In this document: in pieces, positions 1 through 8,745 of the stretch | Numbering within the stretch: position 1 is the first letter of the stretch | Layout of the letters: each line of letters starts with the position of its first letter | Source of the DNA: Irineochytrium annulatum | Lineage: Eukaryota; Chytridiomycota; Chytridiomycetes; Chytridiales; Chytridiaceae | Length of the DNA: 37,951 bases | Reading direction: 5' to 3' | NCBI GenBank assembly: GCA_027600665.1 | Contig: JADGJL010000136.1 | Coordinates: forward strand, 1-37,951 | Notes under the pieces: model-generated | What the model saw: the letters and a program-made list of their open reading frames with translations, nothing else | What the model was told of the DNA's origin: nothing | Databases searched by the model: none | Made by a program: the position numbers and the translations under genes

Positions 1-514
1 GGAGGGATTCGGGGCTCAGAGTTGGGAATTGAACGACGGAGGCGACGGAGACCGTGGTGGTGAGGATCGTGGAGGTAGTGGAAGGCAGAGTGGAGGAAGC
101 TGAGAAGGATGCAGGTGATGTCTTGACCGTTGTCAGCGGGGGCATTGTCTTTAAACTCGAACCCAAGATCGTGTAGACTGAGGCCTCTAGGACGCCACCC
201 TGCAGTCCGCCGCAAGTGAAGGTGGCATCCGTTCCCCCGCAGAGTTTGCCGCAAGTGCCGTTATTAGGTGTGCCGCTCAGAAGGGCGTCAACGCCATTCA
301 GGGAGCAGTAGCAGAAGATGGCGGTCTGCGGGTTCGACATATCCGGCTCCAGCAACACGGCACCGGACTGGCAGGGCTGCGCGCATTGAAGAATCTCCGA
401 ATCCAGAGCGGCCGGGGAGAGGTTGGCGGCATTGTTGATCAACCAGGCGGTAAGGCCCGTCACATTCGGGTTCCAGAGGCACCCGACGGGGCTGATGACG
501 GAGCTGAGGCCCAT
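1..514 (-). CDS. WSC-like membrane sensor, copy A (partial, C-terminus beyond window)
   Basis: An open frame of 171 codons starts at the ATG at 514-512 and runs off the left edge without a stop. The first 115 residues align without gaps to the two downstream paralogues and carry the same eight cysteines (12, 44, 48, 68, 70, 88, 92, 101), ending CGGLQGG..EASVY. That spacing and the terminal CGG..xxVY are typical of WSC domains, which bind wall or extracellular polysaccharide in fungal stress sensors. A Ser/Thr-rich stalk follows, as expected for an O-mannosylated linker. The membrane span and tail seen in copies B and C would lie outside the window. As in the paralogues, the short N-terminus MGLSSVISPVGC is a poor signal peptide. 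Domain type is inferred from cysteine spacing; a carbohydrate ligand is a family expectation only. It is the first of three tandem copies. Confidence 0.75.
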   Translation of the reverse strand, partial: MGLSSVISPVGCLWNPNVTGLTAWLINNAANLSPAALDSEILQCAQPCQSGAVLLEPDMSNPQTAIFCYCSLNGVDALLSGTPNNGTCGKLCGGTDATFTCGGLQGGVLEASVYTILGSSLKTMPPLTTVKTSPASFSASSTLPSTTSTILTTTVSVASVVQFPTLSPESL

Positions 515-825
515 GGTGACGGCGACGAACTACTACTGGCGGCGTGGGCAGCTCGTGTGGGCGGTTAGAGTGTAAATCTGGAGGTCAATCTCTGGTCAGC
601 AAGACACCGATTGGCCCGGGCTACCGCCCAAAAGAACGGCTCCTGTCGGATAGGGTCGGAATGGCAGTCACGAAATGAATGTAATAGATAAATGCGTGTG
701 ACATTATCTGCCGGCTGTCACTAAATCTAAGCGGCAAGACTAGTCTTCTAATGCGCATCGTCGTCAGCGACCTGACCGATATTCTCCGAGCTTTGGGATA
801 AATTCGAGAAATGGATAGGCGATAG
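515..825. other. Spacer between copies A and B
   Basis: About 310 nt separating the start of copy A from the stop of copy B. It should hold the copy A promoter and copy B 3' UTR. I see no convincing TATA box or further gene. Confidence 0.5.
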
Positions 826-2175
826 CTAGCCTCTCCGATCCGCCAGCTCGCCTGCCACAACATCCTCCCCCCAACCATTCGCGAACGCTTGAACGGCCCT
901 CAACTGCCCGTCCCCACCAGGGCTCAGCACGCCGCCGACGCCGAATCCGATCGACGCGCTCCTCGTCACGAGCGACGGCGGCACGGCCGGCACAGGCGGC
1001 ACGGCCTCCCCGTAATATCCCATTCGCAGGGACGCGTTGCTCCCCTGGCGCGACACGGTGCTCCCACGCCGCGACAGGTTGCCGGCGACGGGTTCGCCCC
1101 AGTCCCCGCTCACGCGGCTCCCCATGGAGTCCAGCAGGGCCGCGTCGCTCATGGGTGGAGAGATCACGACGGCTGTGGCTGCCACGGAGCCGCGCCGCGC
1201 GGTCAAGGCGCCACTGTCGGACGCGAGCGAGTGCATCGATGCGATGGACCGCTTGCGTTGCGGTGCGCGAACGGTTGCAGCACCGGCGCCGGCTGCGGTC
1301 GACCACTCCGTCAAATCGCCGGCGCGTGGTGGAGGCGTCACCACCGGCTGCATATTGAAATTCTCTGATGGCTTAGTCACAGCAACGCTGGCGAGCCCGG
1401 TCGATCCCGTCGATGCATGGGCGGAGAAGGAAGCGCCAGCGGGAGATCCGCGGCGTGGGTTGCGGGCGCGGTGGAGGGCCAGGATGCCGACTGCCAAGAG
1501 GAAGACTAAGGAGGCACCAACGACGGCCCAGACAACGCGCTGGTCGCCGCCTGCTGTCGAGATGGCGCTGCTGCTGCCATTCGCTGCGCTGGTGAAGGTG
1601 GCCGCGACGGCGGGTGGGGAGGATGGGATGAGTGCCGGGAAGGATTGAGGGTCCAGCGTCGAGAGTTGTAAGGAGGAGGCGACGGTAGCTGTGGCAGTGA
1701 AGATCGTGGAGGTGTTGGATCGTCCTGTTTGGGAAACCGTGAGGGACGTTGATGGCTTCGCCGTTGACGGTTCTGGAGTCCGGGATGAAGGAGAACGGGA
1801 TGACGACGCAGGCGTCGTTGACCCCAGAATCGTGTAAACAGAGGCCTCAACGACCCCGCCTTGTAATCCGCCGCAGGTGAAGGACGCATCCGTTCCGCCG
1901 CACAGCTTGCCGCAAGAGGCATTGGTGGGGGCGCTGCGGAGAATGGCATCGATGCCATCCGGGTAGCAGTAGCACAGGAAGGCGGTCTGCGGGCTCGACA
2001 CGTCCGGCGCCAGCACCATGGCGCCGGAGTCACAAGACCGCAGGCACTGGAGGAGCTCCGAATCGACGGCCGCTGGGGAGAGGCTTGGGGCGTCGCTGAT
2101 CTTCCACACCGCGAGGCCGGCCAGGTTTGGGTTCCAGAGGCATGCGACGAGGCTAATCAGCGAGCTGAGGCCCAT
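826..2175 (-). CDS. WSC-like single-span membrane protein, copy B
   Basis: An intronless frame of 449 aa. The frame is open upstream to 2256 but only from a GTG; the first ATG, at 2175, is exactly where similarity to copies A and C begins, so I use it. Residues 10-115 form the eight-cysteine WSC-like domain. Residues ~116-210 are a Ser/Thr/Pro-rich stalk. Residues ~213-235 (VVWAVVGASLVFLLAVGILAL) are a membrane span followed by basic HRARNPRR, giving an outside-to-inside topology. The cytoplasmic tail is Ser/Arg-rich and has one unit of the VPPVPAVPPS..TRSAS type that is multiplied in copy C. It ends with VQAFANGWGED, matching VQAYANGWEAD in copy C. By family analogy it would act as a surface stress or adhesion sensor feeding cell-wall integrity signalling; this is inference. 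No typical signal peptide is visible. Confidence 0.8.
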   Translation of the reverse strand: MGLSSLISLVACLWNPNLAGLAVWKISDAPSLSPAAVDSELLQCLRSCDSGAMVLAPDVSSPQTAFLCYCYPDGIDAILRSAPTNASCGKLCGGTDASFTCGGLQGGVVEASVYTILGSTTPASSSRSPSSRTPEPSTAKPSTSLTVSQTGRSNTSTIFTATATVASSLQLSTLDPQSFPALIPSSPPAVAATFTSAANGSSSAISTAGGDQRVVWAVVGASLVFLLAVGILALHRARNPRRGSPAGASFSAHASTGSTGLASVAVTKPSENFNMQPVVTPPPRAGDLTEWSTAAGAGAATVRAPQRKRSIASMHSLASDSGALTARRGSVAATAVVISPPMSDAALLDSMGSRVSGDWGEPVAGNLSRRGSTVSRQGSNASLRMGYYGEAVPPVPAVPPSLVTRSASIGFGVGGVLSPGGDGQLRAVQAFANGWGEDVVAGELADRRG

Positions 2176-3062
2176 AGCGGCGGGTACTTGGAGTGGTGTG
2201 GGAGCACGGCCACTCGCGTGGGTCCGACTGTCAGAAAGACGCTCCCAAGACGCCACGCCTGCTGTTGCACCAGGAACGGGGTGTCATTCCGCCCGCCGTC
2301 GCGGTAGAGGGCTCCTCAAGATGACCTCCCGCACTCGTACTCACTCGTCTCATATCCTGCTAACATCACTTCCAAAGCGCCAAATCGGAACATGGTCCGG
2401 AAAGGTGGGCAAACATCTTAACGGCGCGACACCGGCCGGTGCCCATTAAAGCGACCTCCGGCACTCGTAAATAGGTGAAAGATCACTAGTTAGTGCACTC
2501 TTCTTAAAGCCCTTCTTTCTTTATTATTCTTCTATATCCTATCCTTCGTGCATAATTCTTGTGTTATTGCATACAGATGAGGGGAATCCGCAACCACACC
2601 GCCAGCAAACGATGCCAGGCGGGTTGGGTCGACTGAAATCCTGGGGAGTCCGTGGTGCACCCTGTGAAAGCACAGCTACCATTCTCCATCCGGTCGCAAT
2701 ATATTTTTCTTGGCAACCGGTTTATTACAAAAATATTTTCAGAATCATGTCCAAAAAAAGATTAAGAGTCTCAGCGACAAACGTATGCTAGAGAATTTGC
2801 CGCGTAATTAGTAGAGATAGAATGAACAAAGATTCGAAAAGCGCCTCTAAAAAGTATGCAAACGCTCTACATTTACATCCGAATTCCTAACGAAAGGCTG
2901 ACAGCCTTCTATGTAAATCACAATATGCAAAAAACGGAAAGAAGGAAGATGAAGGCAGCGAAACGAAATAGCGATACAGGGGGACCAAAAAAAAAAGGGA
3001 TGGAGCAAAGAAAATTTTGAGTAGATCAATAATCTAAAAAGAACATGAAGGAAAAGCGATAT
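2176..3062. other. Spacer between copies B and C, no gene seen
   Basis: About 890 nt. The part nearest copy B should contain its promoter. The stretch 2450-3060 is AT-rich with A and T runs and only short unconvincing frames. No tRNA-like or conserved-looking structure was recognised. Confidence 0.5.
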
Positions 3063-5186
3063 CTAATATTCCCTCCGGCCCTCAACCAAGGTATCCGCCT
3101 CCCACCCGTTCGCGTACGCCTGGACGACCTTTACCTCCCCGTCCTCGCTCTGCACTACGACGTCCCGGTACCCGGCGCTATACCCACCGTCGCCGCCTGC
3201 GACCGGTCCCCTCATCGCCATCTGCGGCTGCAGACCGTGGACGACTTCACCGTAGTAGGCCAACTGCATGGACGGGCTGCTGTACTGTCGCGACGGGATC
3301 GGCGGCGGCGACATCGGCGGCAGCGGTGACGTGACCTGCTGCTGCGTGGATGGGCTGCTGTACTGCCGCGACGCCATCGGCTGCGGCGACATCGGCGGCA
3401 TCGGCGATATCATCATCGGCACCGGCGAGTTGATGGACGGGAGCGGCAGATGGGGCACCGGCGGCACGGGTCCGGTCTCCTGGTGGAAGCCCCACCGCAT
3501 GGACGCGCTGCTGTTCTGCCGCAGGACCAGCGAGGGCGGCGAGCCGGGGACGGGAGAACCGGCCTCCGCGTAGTAGTCCATCGGCATGGTCGGGTTGCCG
3601 AGGTGCTGCTGCATCACCATCTGCTGCGGGATGGCCGGGACGGGCGAGGCGGCGGCGGCCTGTTGTTGGTATTGGTATCCCGACCGATTCGATCCGTTGC
3701 TGGTCTGCCTCAAGATCGACGGCGGCATGGCGGGGACGGGTGGGGCGGCGTCCTGGTTATAGCCACCCGATCGCGTGGACCCGTTGCTGTTCGACCGCGC
3801 CACCGACGGCGGCATGGCGGGGACGGGAGGGGCGGTGCCGGCATCTTGATGCTGATACGACCGCATGGACGAGCTGCTGGGCTGTCTCATGATCGACTGC
3901 GGCAGGGCGGGGACGGGCGGGACGGAACCCTGAGCGTTGTGACCGGAACGATTGGAAGAGTTGCTGCCTGATCGCGAGACCCTGCTGCTCCTCCGCGCCA
4001 TGTTGACCGGGGGCGCGGCGCCGGTGTCGCGCCCTTGGCTAGCGGTGGATTCCAGGTAGGCCGCGTCATTCATGGGCTGGGAGTCCGACGAGTTGTGCCG
4101 CGGGCTCGGAGAGGCGGGGAAGCGCTGCGAGGCCACGGCTGAGTTGGCCTGGGGGCGCTGGGAAGCCACGGTCGTCGTCGTCGCCGAGGAGCCGCGGCGC
4201 GGGGTCGGGGCGGCGGCGCGTGGGAACGCTTCTACCCCGACCGAGCCGCGGCGCGAGGTTACCCAGCTGCGGCCATCGGACGAGGTGGTCCCGTGCGAGC
4301 GCGACGATGAAACGGACCGGCTCCGCTGGGGCCCGGCGTGCGCCATTGCGGGCGACGAGATGACGGTGTTCCTCCACTCGCTCGCGCGGGCGTTCCGGGA
4401 GCGCGGCGGGGCCGGGTGCTGCAGCGGGAGGCGGTCTTCCGACGGGTTTCTCACGAACGATGAGACAAAGGACAGCGGTCCCTTAGAGGCTTTGGCGGAG
4501 GGCTGGGCCGGGGTCCGACTCGAGCGGTCTGGCTTGGTTGGTTTGCGGGAGCGGTGGAGGGCAATGAGGCCAGCGGCGAGGGCTACGAAGACGTAGCCCC
4601 CGAAGACGCCCCAGATGACACGCTTGTCGGCGTTGGGGGTAGGGGAAAGGGCGTGGCCGGCGTTGGCGGTCGCGGTTGAAGAGGCGCTGGATGTCGAAAC
4701 GGACCGGAGGTCCCGCGTCGAGGCGACAAAGTCGGTGGCAACACTGAGGGTCGGGAAGATGGCGGTCTGCAGAGCGGGAGAGATCGAAGTGGTTGTCGCT
4801 GCGTCGGACGACGTTGATGCGGGGTTTGGTGCGTTCACGACGATGTAGACGGAGCCCTCGACGACGCTGCCCTGCACGCCCCCGCAGGAGTAGGCGGCGT
4901 CCGTCCCGCCGCAGCGCTTGCTGCAGGTGCCGTTGTTTGGCGCGATGCGAAGAAGAGCGTCGATGGAGTTCGGATAGCAGTAGCAGAGAAAGGACGGCTG
5001 CGAGGTCGCCACGTCCGGCACCAGCACCATCGCGCCTGACTGGCAGGGCTGCGCGCACTGGAGGAGCTGCGAGTCCACGGCGGCCGGGGGGATGTTGGCG
5101 GGCTCGCTGATCAACCAGGCGGTGAGGCCGGTCAGGTTCGGGTTCCAGAGGCACGCGACGGGCTTGATGATGGCGCTGATGCTCAT
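3063..5186 (-). CDS. WSC-like single-span membrane protein, copy C, with expanded proline repeat tail
   Basis: An intronless frame of 707 aa from the ATG at 5186. The frame is open further upstream only from a GTG. The eight-cysteine WSC-like domain occupies residues 10-115 with spacing identical to copies A and B. A Ser/Thr stalk leads to a span at ~189-211 (VIWGVFGGYVFVALAAGLIAL) and then basic HRSRK. The ~490-residue tail holds at least five imperfect units of roughly 25-30 residues built as PPVPAxPPSxxRQxSxxSxR, then two PxPPMSPQPxxSRQYSSPS units. Such units look like SH3-type polyproline ligands next to basophilic kinase sites (RxxS). The C-terminus VVQAYANGW..D is shared with copy B. 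Likely a plasma-membrane sensor or scaffold; function is inferred. It is the longest member of the tandem array, through tail expansion and not ectodomain change. Confidence 0.82.
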   Translation of the reverse strand: MSISAIIKPVACLWNPNLTGLTAWLISEPANIPPAAVDSQLLQCAQPCQSGAMVLVPDVATSQPSFLCYCYPNSIDALLRIAPNNGTCSKRCGGTDAAYSCGGVQGSVVEGSVYIVVNAPNPASTSSDAATTTSISPALQTAIFPTLSVATDFVASTRDLRSVSTSSASSTATANAGHALSPTPNADKRVIWGVFGGYVFVALAAGLIALHRSRKPTKPDRSSRTPAQPSAKASKGPLSFVSSFVRNPSEDRLPLQHPAPPRSRNARASEWRNTVISSPAMAHAGPQRSRSVSSSRSHGTTSSDGRSWVTSRRGSVGVEAFPRAAAPTPRRGSSATTTTVASQRPQANSAVASQRFPASPSPRHNSSDSQPMNDAAYLESTASQGRDTGAAPPVNMARRSSRVSRSGSNSSNRSGHNAQGSVPPVPALPQSIMRQPSSSSMRSYQHQDAGTAPPVPAMPPSVARSNSNGSTRSGGYNQDAAPPVPAMPPSILRQTSNGSNRSGYQYQQQAAAASPVPAIPQQMVMQQHLGNPTMPMDYYAEAGSPVPGSPPSLVLRQNSSASMRWGFHQETGPVPPVPHLPLPSINSPVPMMISPMPPMSPQPMASRQYSSPSTQQQVTSPLPPMSPPPIPSRQYSSPSMQLAYYGEVVHGLQPQMAMRGPVAGGDGGYSAGYRDVVVQSEDGEVKVVQAYANGWEADTLVEGRREY
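3430..3970 (-). repeat. Degenerate coding repeats for PPVPxxPPS units in copy C
   Basis: On the minus strand this stretch encodes consecutive units such as VPPVPALPQSIMRQPSSSS, APPVPAMPPSVARSNSNGS, APPVPAMPPSILRQTSNGS and SPVPGSPPSLVLRQNSSAS. They are similar in protein and DNA but not identical. Copy B has a single equivalent, so the array probably grew after duplication. Confidence 0.7.
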
Positions 5187-6199
5187 GGTGTTCGCGGACA
5201 GTTGCAGGCAGCGTTCTCCCTCGCTCTTGTGTGTTGTCGCTCCTTGCTGTAGCCCTGATCCGGACCACTCGGTCTCCACTCATTTTGCTAAAATACCGCA
5301 TCTCCGAAATGAAACTGGCCAACTCTCGACTCGGAACTCATCCAACTCACAGCAACACTCGACGCGACACTGCAGCCGTTTATCCACGCTGCGAATGCCA
5401 TACGGAAGCCGCATCCGCGGTCGCTCGCTGCAGCATAGTCACACCAGCGCGATTTTATAAGGGGCAAGATTGACCATCGCCGTCGCTGAAGGCTGACGGC
5501 AGTTGAGCCACTGCCGGTCTCGCCTGTTACGGCTTTCCCCGTTGCCTGGGTCGCGTGAACGGAGCTGCTGGCAGCGAAGGCGGTCGCCACACTCTCAGCG
5601 CGACGCGACGCCTAGTGTTGTTCTTGTTCTTGCACGTTAAAGCTGTTGCCTTCGACCGATTTATCCTGTGACAGTTGTCATTTGCGATTAGAAAGGGCCG
5701 GATCGAGCCAACAGTCGTCGCTAGAAAATTACGCATCCTCGGTGGTGACCTGCGGGGACGGAGATTTCTATGTTCACGGCGGCTGGGGCTCTTCGTTGCT
5801 CCCAACGAGCGACCGCGTTTTCCAGTACTACGGGGCCAAGGATATTATGCTGACCAGAGCCCCGTGACTGAGCGTTGATGGAGGTCTTGTTCAGTCGTCA
5901 GCCAGAGCGACCAGTTACCGTTCGTTCATTATGGGAGTATTAGAATAGGGCGCGTCAAAGTTCACTTATCCTGCTCCTGTCCTCATCTTCCGATCCCGTC
6001 AACGCGACCGTCGACCCCACCCGTCGACTCCACCCCACGCGGTATATCCGTGGTCCCTCTTCTCTCGCCGCCAGAGGGATCAATTCATCCCGGCACCCAC
6101 GGAGACACGCGAGTCACTCGCGGACACCCAGCACTCAGCTGCGCCAAGCAACGGCAAACCCCAGTCAACGGCCTGTCCTTCCGCCCCAATCCCGGCGCC
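5187..6199. other. Divergent intergenic region between copy C and the 6200 gene
   Basis: About 1 kb between two divergently transcribed genes, so it should hold both promoters. Several overlapping frames of 60-120 codons exist here but share no splice continuity, composition or recognisable domain, and I do not call them genes. Confidence 0.5.
5453..5459 (-). promoter_or_regulatory. TATA-like element upstream of copy C
   Basis: TATAAAA on the minus strand, about 270 nt upstream of the copy C ATG at 5186. Position is plausible for a fungal promoter with a long 5' UTR, but a chance match cannot be excluded. Confidence 0.3.
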
Positions 6200-7116
6200 A
6201 TGATCTCGCTCCAGCACCCGGACTATAGCGCCGTGGCGTGGCGGCAGCCGTCAAGAATATCGGCGCATCCTTTTATCCTGATGAATCCAGACCATGGCCC
6301 GCCGACGACGAGGGACATGGTGGCGTCGTTGAATGAGGGGGACCATGGGATGGACGACGTTCAAGGAGAGGACAGCGAGCGGCGGAGAAGTGGGGAGGGC
6401 GTGAATGGAAATGAGGAGAGGCCGACATCGGACGTGGAAATGTACATTCAAACGAACAAGAGCGTCGACGGGTTGTTTATACGACAGGTGGACGTGGATC
6501 ACCTAGGCTTAAGGACACTGGACGAAGCAGAGACGTGCTACGGCCTCGTTACAAGGTAATCATACAGCTCCGGGTTTCCTGCAAAACCCCTAACGGTTTG
6601 CACCTCCCCAGGATCTCCCCAGTCTACCTCACAGCCGTATCCCATTCCATCCTCGTCACCAACGTGTTCCTCCTCCCCGCCCCCTTCCACAACACCCCTT
6701 ACGGTCAGGGCATCGTCCCCTTGCCGCTCATCCATTCCCTTGGCGTCACCGTCGCCATCGACCGCGGCATGGTCTATCTAGTCCACCCCGAGGCCCTCGA
6801 AGATCCCAGCAACGCCACATCGTCATCGTCCTTGGCGGCGACGGCCCTCGTCGGCGCGGCCCGTGGCGCGCATCAGCCGCTCACGGCCGTGCGGGAGGTG
6901 GAGATGGAGAAGGATCGCAGGGTGCTGGTCGTCGGCGACGGGGTGGCCGTCGGCGTGCCGGGGAGCGTGCTGGAGATGGGGACGGGGATGGCGGCGGCCG
7001 CCGAGGCGTTTGAGGACGTGGGCGTGGCGCTTTCGGCCGGTATGGAGGAGGGGGACGTGGAGGAGGATGATGACGATGATGAGGATCGGAACGTGCTGGA
7101 GACGGTTAACTTGTGA
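6200..7116 (+). CDS. Hypothetical acidic protein, two exons
   Basis: Exons 6200-6555 and 6612-7116 join across a 56-nt GT..AG intron with a CTAAC branch site at 6590, giving 286 aa. The frame is open upstream to 6050 but only from a GTG, so I take the first ATG (6200). Frame is kept exactly by an AG+G codon. Residues ~40-80 are charged and likely disordered. The middle (GLFIRQVDVDHLGLRTLDEA through ISPVYLTAVSHSILVTNVFL and GIVPLPLIHSLGVTVAIDRG) is mixed hydrophobic and could fold. The C-terminal part is Gly/Val/Ala-rich and ends with an acidic run EEDDDDDEDRN. I recognise no family. The splice fit and the two-exon continuity support a real gene; the exact start is uncertain and nothing indicates its function. 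Confidence 0.6.
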
Positions 7117-8745
7117 TGGGAGTGATAGAGCAATGGTGGCGATGGAGATTGGGGCGGTTAATGGGAACTTGGGCATGGTAACGATTAAATGCTCGAGGGT
7201 GGTTGCGGGTACCGGCGAGTATATGCTGGCGCGACGTAGAGATGGAGGTGGTGGTTAAGAGCGTCCGCCTTCTTCCGATTTATAGTCGGAAGCAATTTGG
7301 TGTTCTCTGATGGACCAATCTCGTTCTTGTCTCTTTCATTTAACTACTGCTGAGGAGTCCTCTTGTATCTTTTCATTACAACTCTTTTTACAACCCTCGC
7401 TGCCCTCGTTACTATTGTATCCTTCGTGGTTGTATAGTGATACGTTTACAAGTCATAACTCCCTCTGGCCCGCGTACATGATAAGTGCGCTGCCGTGGTG
7501 CCGGCGCCGTGAAGGTGATCGGAGGCCTTCCGCGCCTCTCCAAGTCTTCCACAAACATTTTCACATCGCTTTTCTCTCGTGTCATTATGAAAGGGCGTTG
7601 TAATTCGTTGTAATTCTTATGAATTGAAAAATCAGATATTAGAAAGGAAAAGGAAAGAAAAGACCAAAAAAGCATTGCAAGCTGAAAGTGTGAAAATTGG
7701 CAGAGTGGCCCATGGACTGACCACAAAGTGCAGGGGTGATGAGATGGTGTTGATGAGAGCATGCCAGGGCAGAACATGTCTGGAAACCAACGAACCTTGC
7801 AGAACTAGTTTTCGCCCATGAGGGGCACAGGCCCGGTAGATAAATTTCTAGAGCGACTCGCCCAGCGCCATCGGGCTCGATGACTCAACTACGACTGCTG
7901 GATGGCTCCAGACAGCTCGATTCCATCATGCGACAAGACGCCATCAACATATATATTGTTGTCGGGCCGGGAAGAGTGGACAAGGCAGCGTGCCCGGAGC
8001 GCGGCGCGTTGGATGTCGATCGCCGCTCCTCAATAAAAAATAATCTTGTGCTTACGCGAGGAAAGATAATCGGGTAGACAGAAGACCTGCCCTGCCTTTA
8101 AACTCACTCAGTGAGAGACCAAGATCAATTTTGCAGATCGCTGAAACTCGCAATGCGCCGGTCACTTGGGCGACGCGCGGGCGATGCCGGCTCCAAATTC
8201 GATCCCCAAATCGCGATCTGCCAACCAACAACCAATGGCCGATACGATCGTCGTTGCTGTACGCTGCCTTTTCAGCTTCTAAAAATTCCCTTCTTCTTAC
8301 TAGGTGTGATTAATCTCCTGTTCGTCTTCATTTCATCACTATTTATTTCGTCTTGCCCGAAAGCACCGAAAAACTACGAGTAAAAATTGAGGGCGAACAC
8401 GCAGCAATTAAGAAGGAGATATCAAATGCAGTCCACGAGAGGAAGCAGAGCCATGTTGGAGTAAGGTACGGACGCGCAGTGATGAGCGGCGACTAATGTC
8501 GATCTCCAATCAGCGTCGTCCGCCGATCACTTGACAATCGAGTTTGTTAGGCGCTGGCCAGTAAGATCGGATCTTCAGAGTACGCTCTCTCATAGCGAAC
8601 AACCTGCCCATCGTCTCCCCCGTTTTTACTCTTTACTATACAACTCCACCTCAGATACCGGTGCGCCGATTAACCCCCTGCCCCCGAGCAACCCAGCGTC
8701 CATCACACCTTGTCCACCTCCGTGACGGCATCATCACCGGTCAGT
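7117..8745. other. Long intergenic region upstream of zinc-finger gene
   Basis: About 1.6 kb with only short, unrelated frames. A pyrimidine-rich stretch and a CTATACAA element at about 8634 precede the zinc-finger ATG by about 110 nt and may belong to its promoter or leader. No RNA gene was recognised; a B-box-like TTCGATCCC near 8198 lacks a pairing T-stem. Confidence 0.45.

Noticed and set aside
6050..6199. Upstream extension of the 6200 gene
   Set aside because: The open frame there has no ATG (it begins at a GTG) and reads like leader sequence.
7412..7777. 121-codon minus-strand frame in the long spacer
   Set aside because: AT-rich, with no splice partner or domain; starts and ends in spacer-like sequence.
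8185..8215. Possible tRNA B box (TTCGATCCC)
   Set aside because: The flanking bases cannot form a T-stem and no A box or acceptor stem is found at the right distance.
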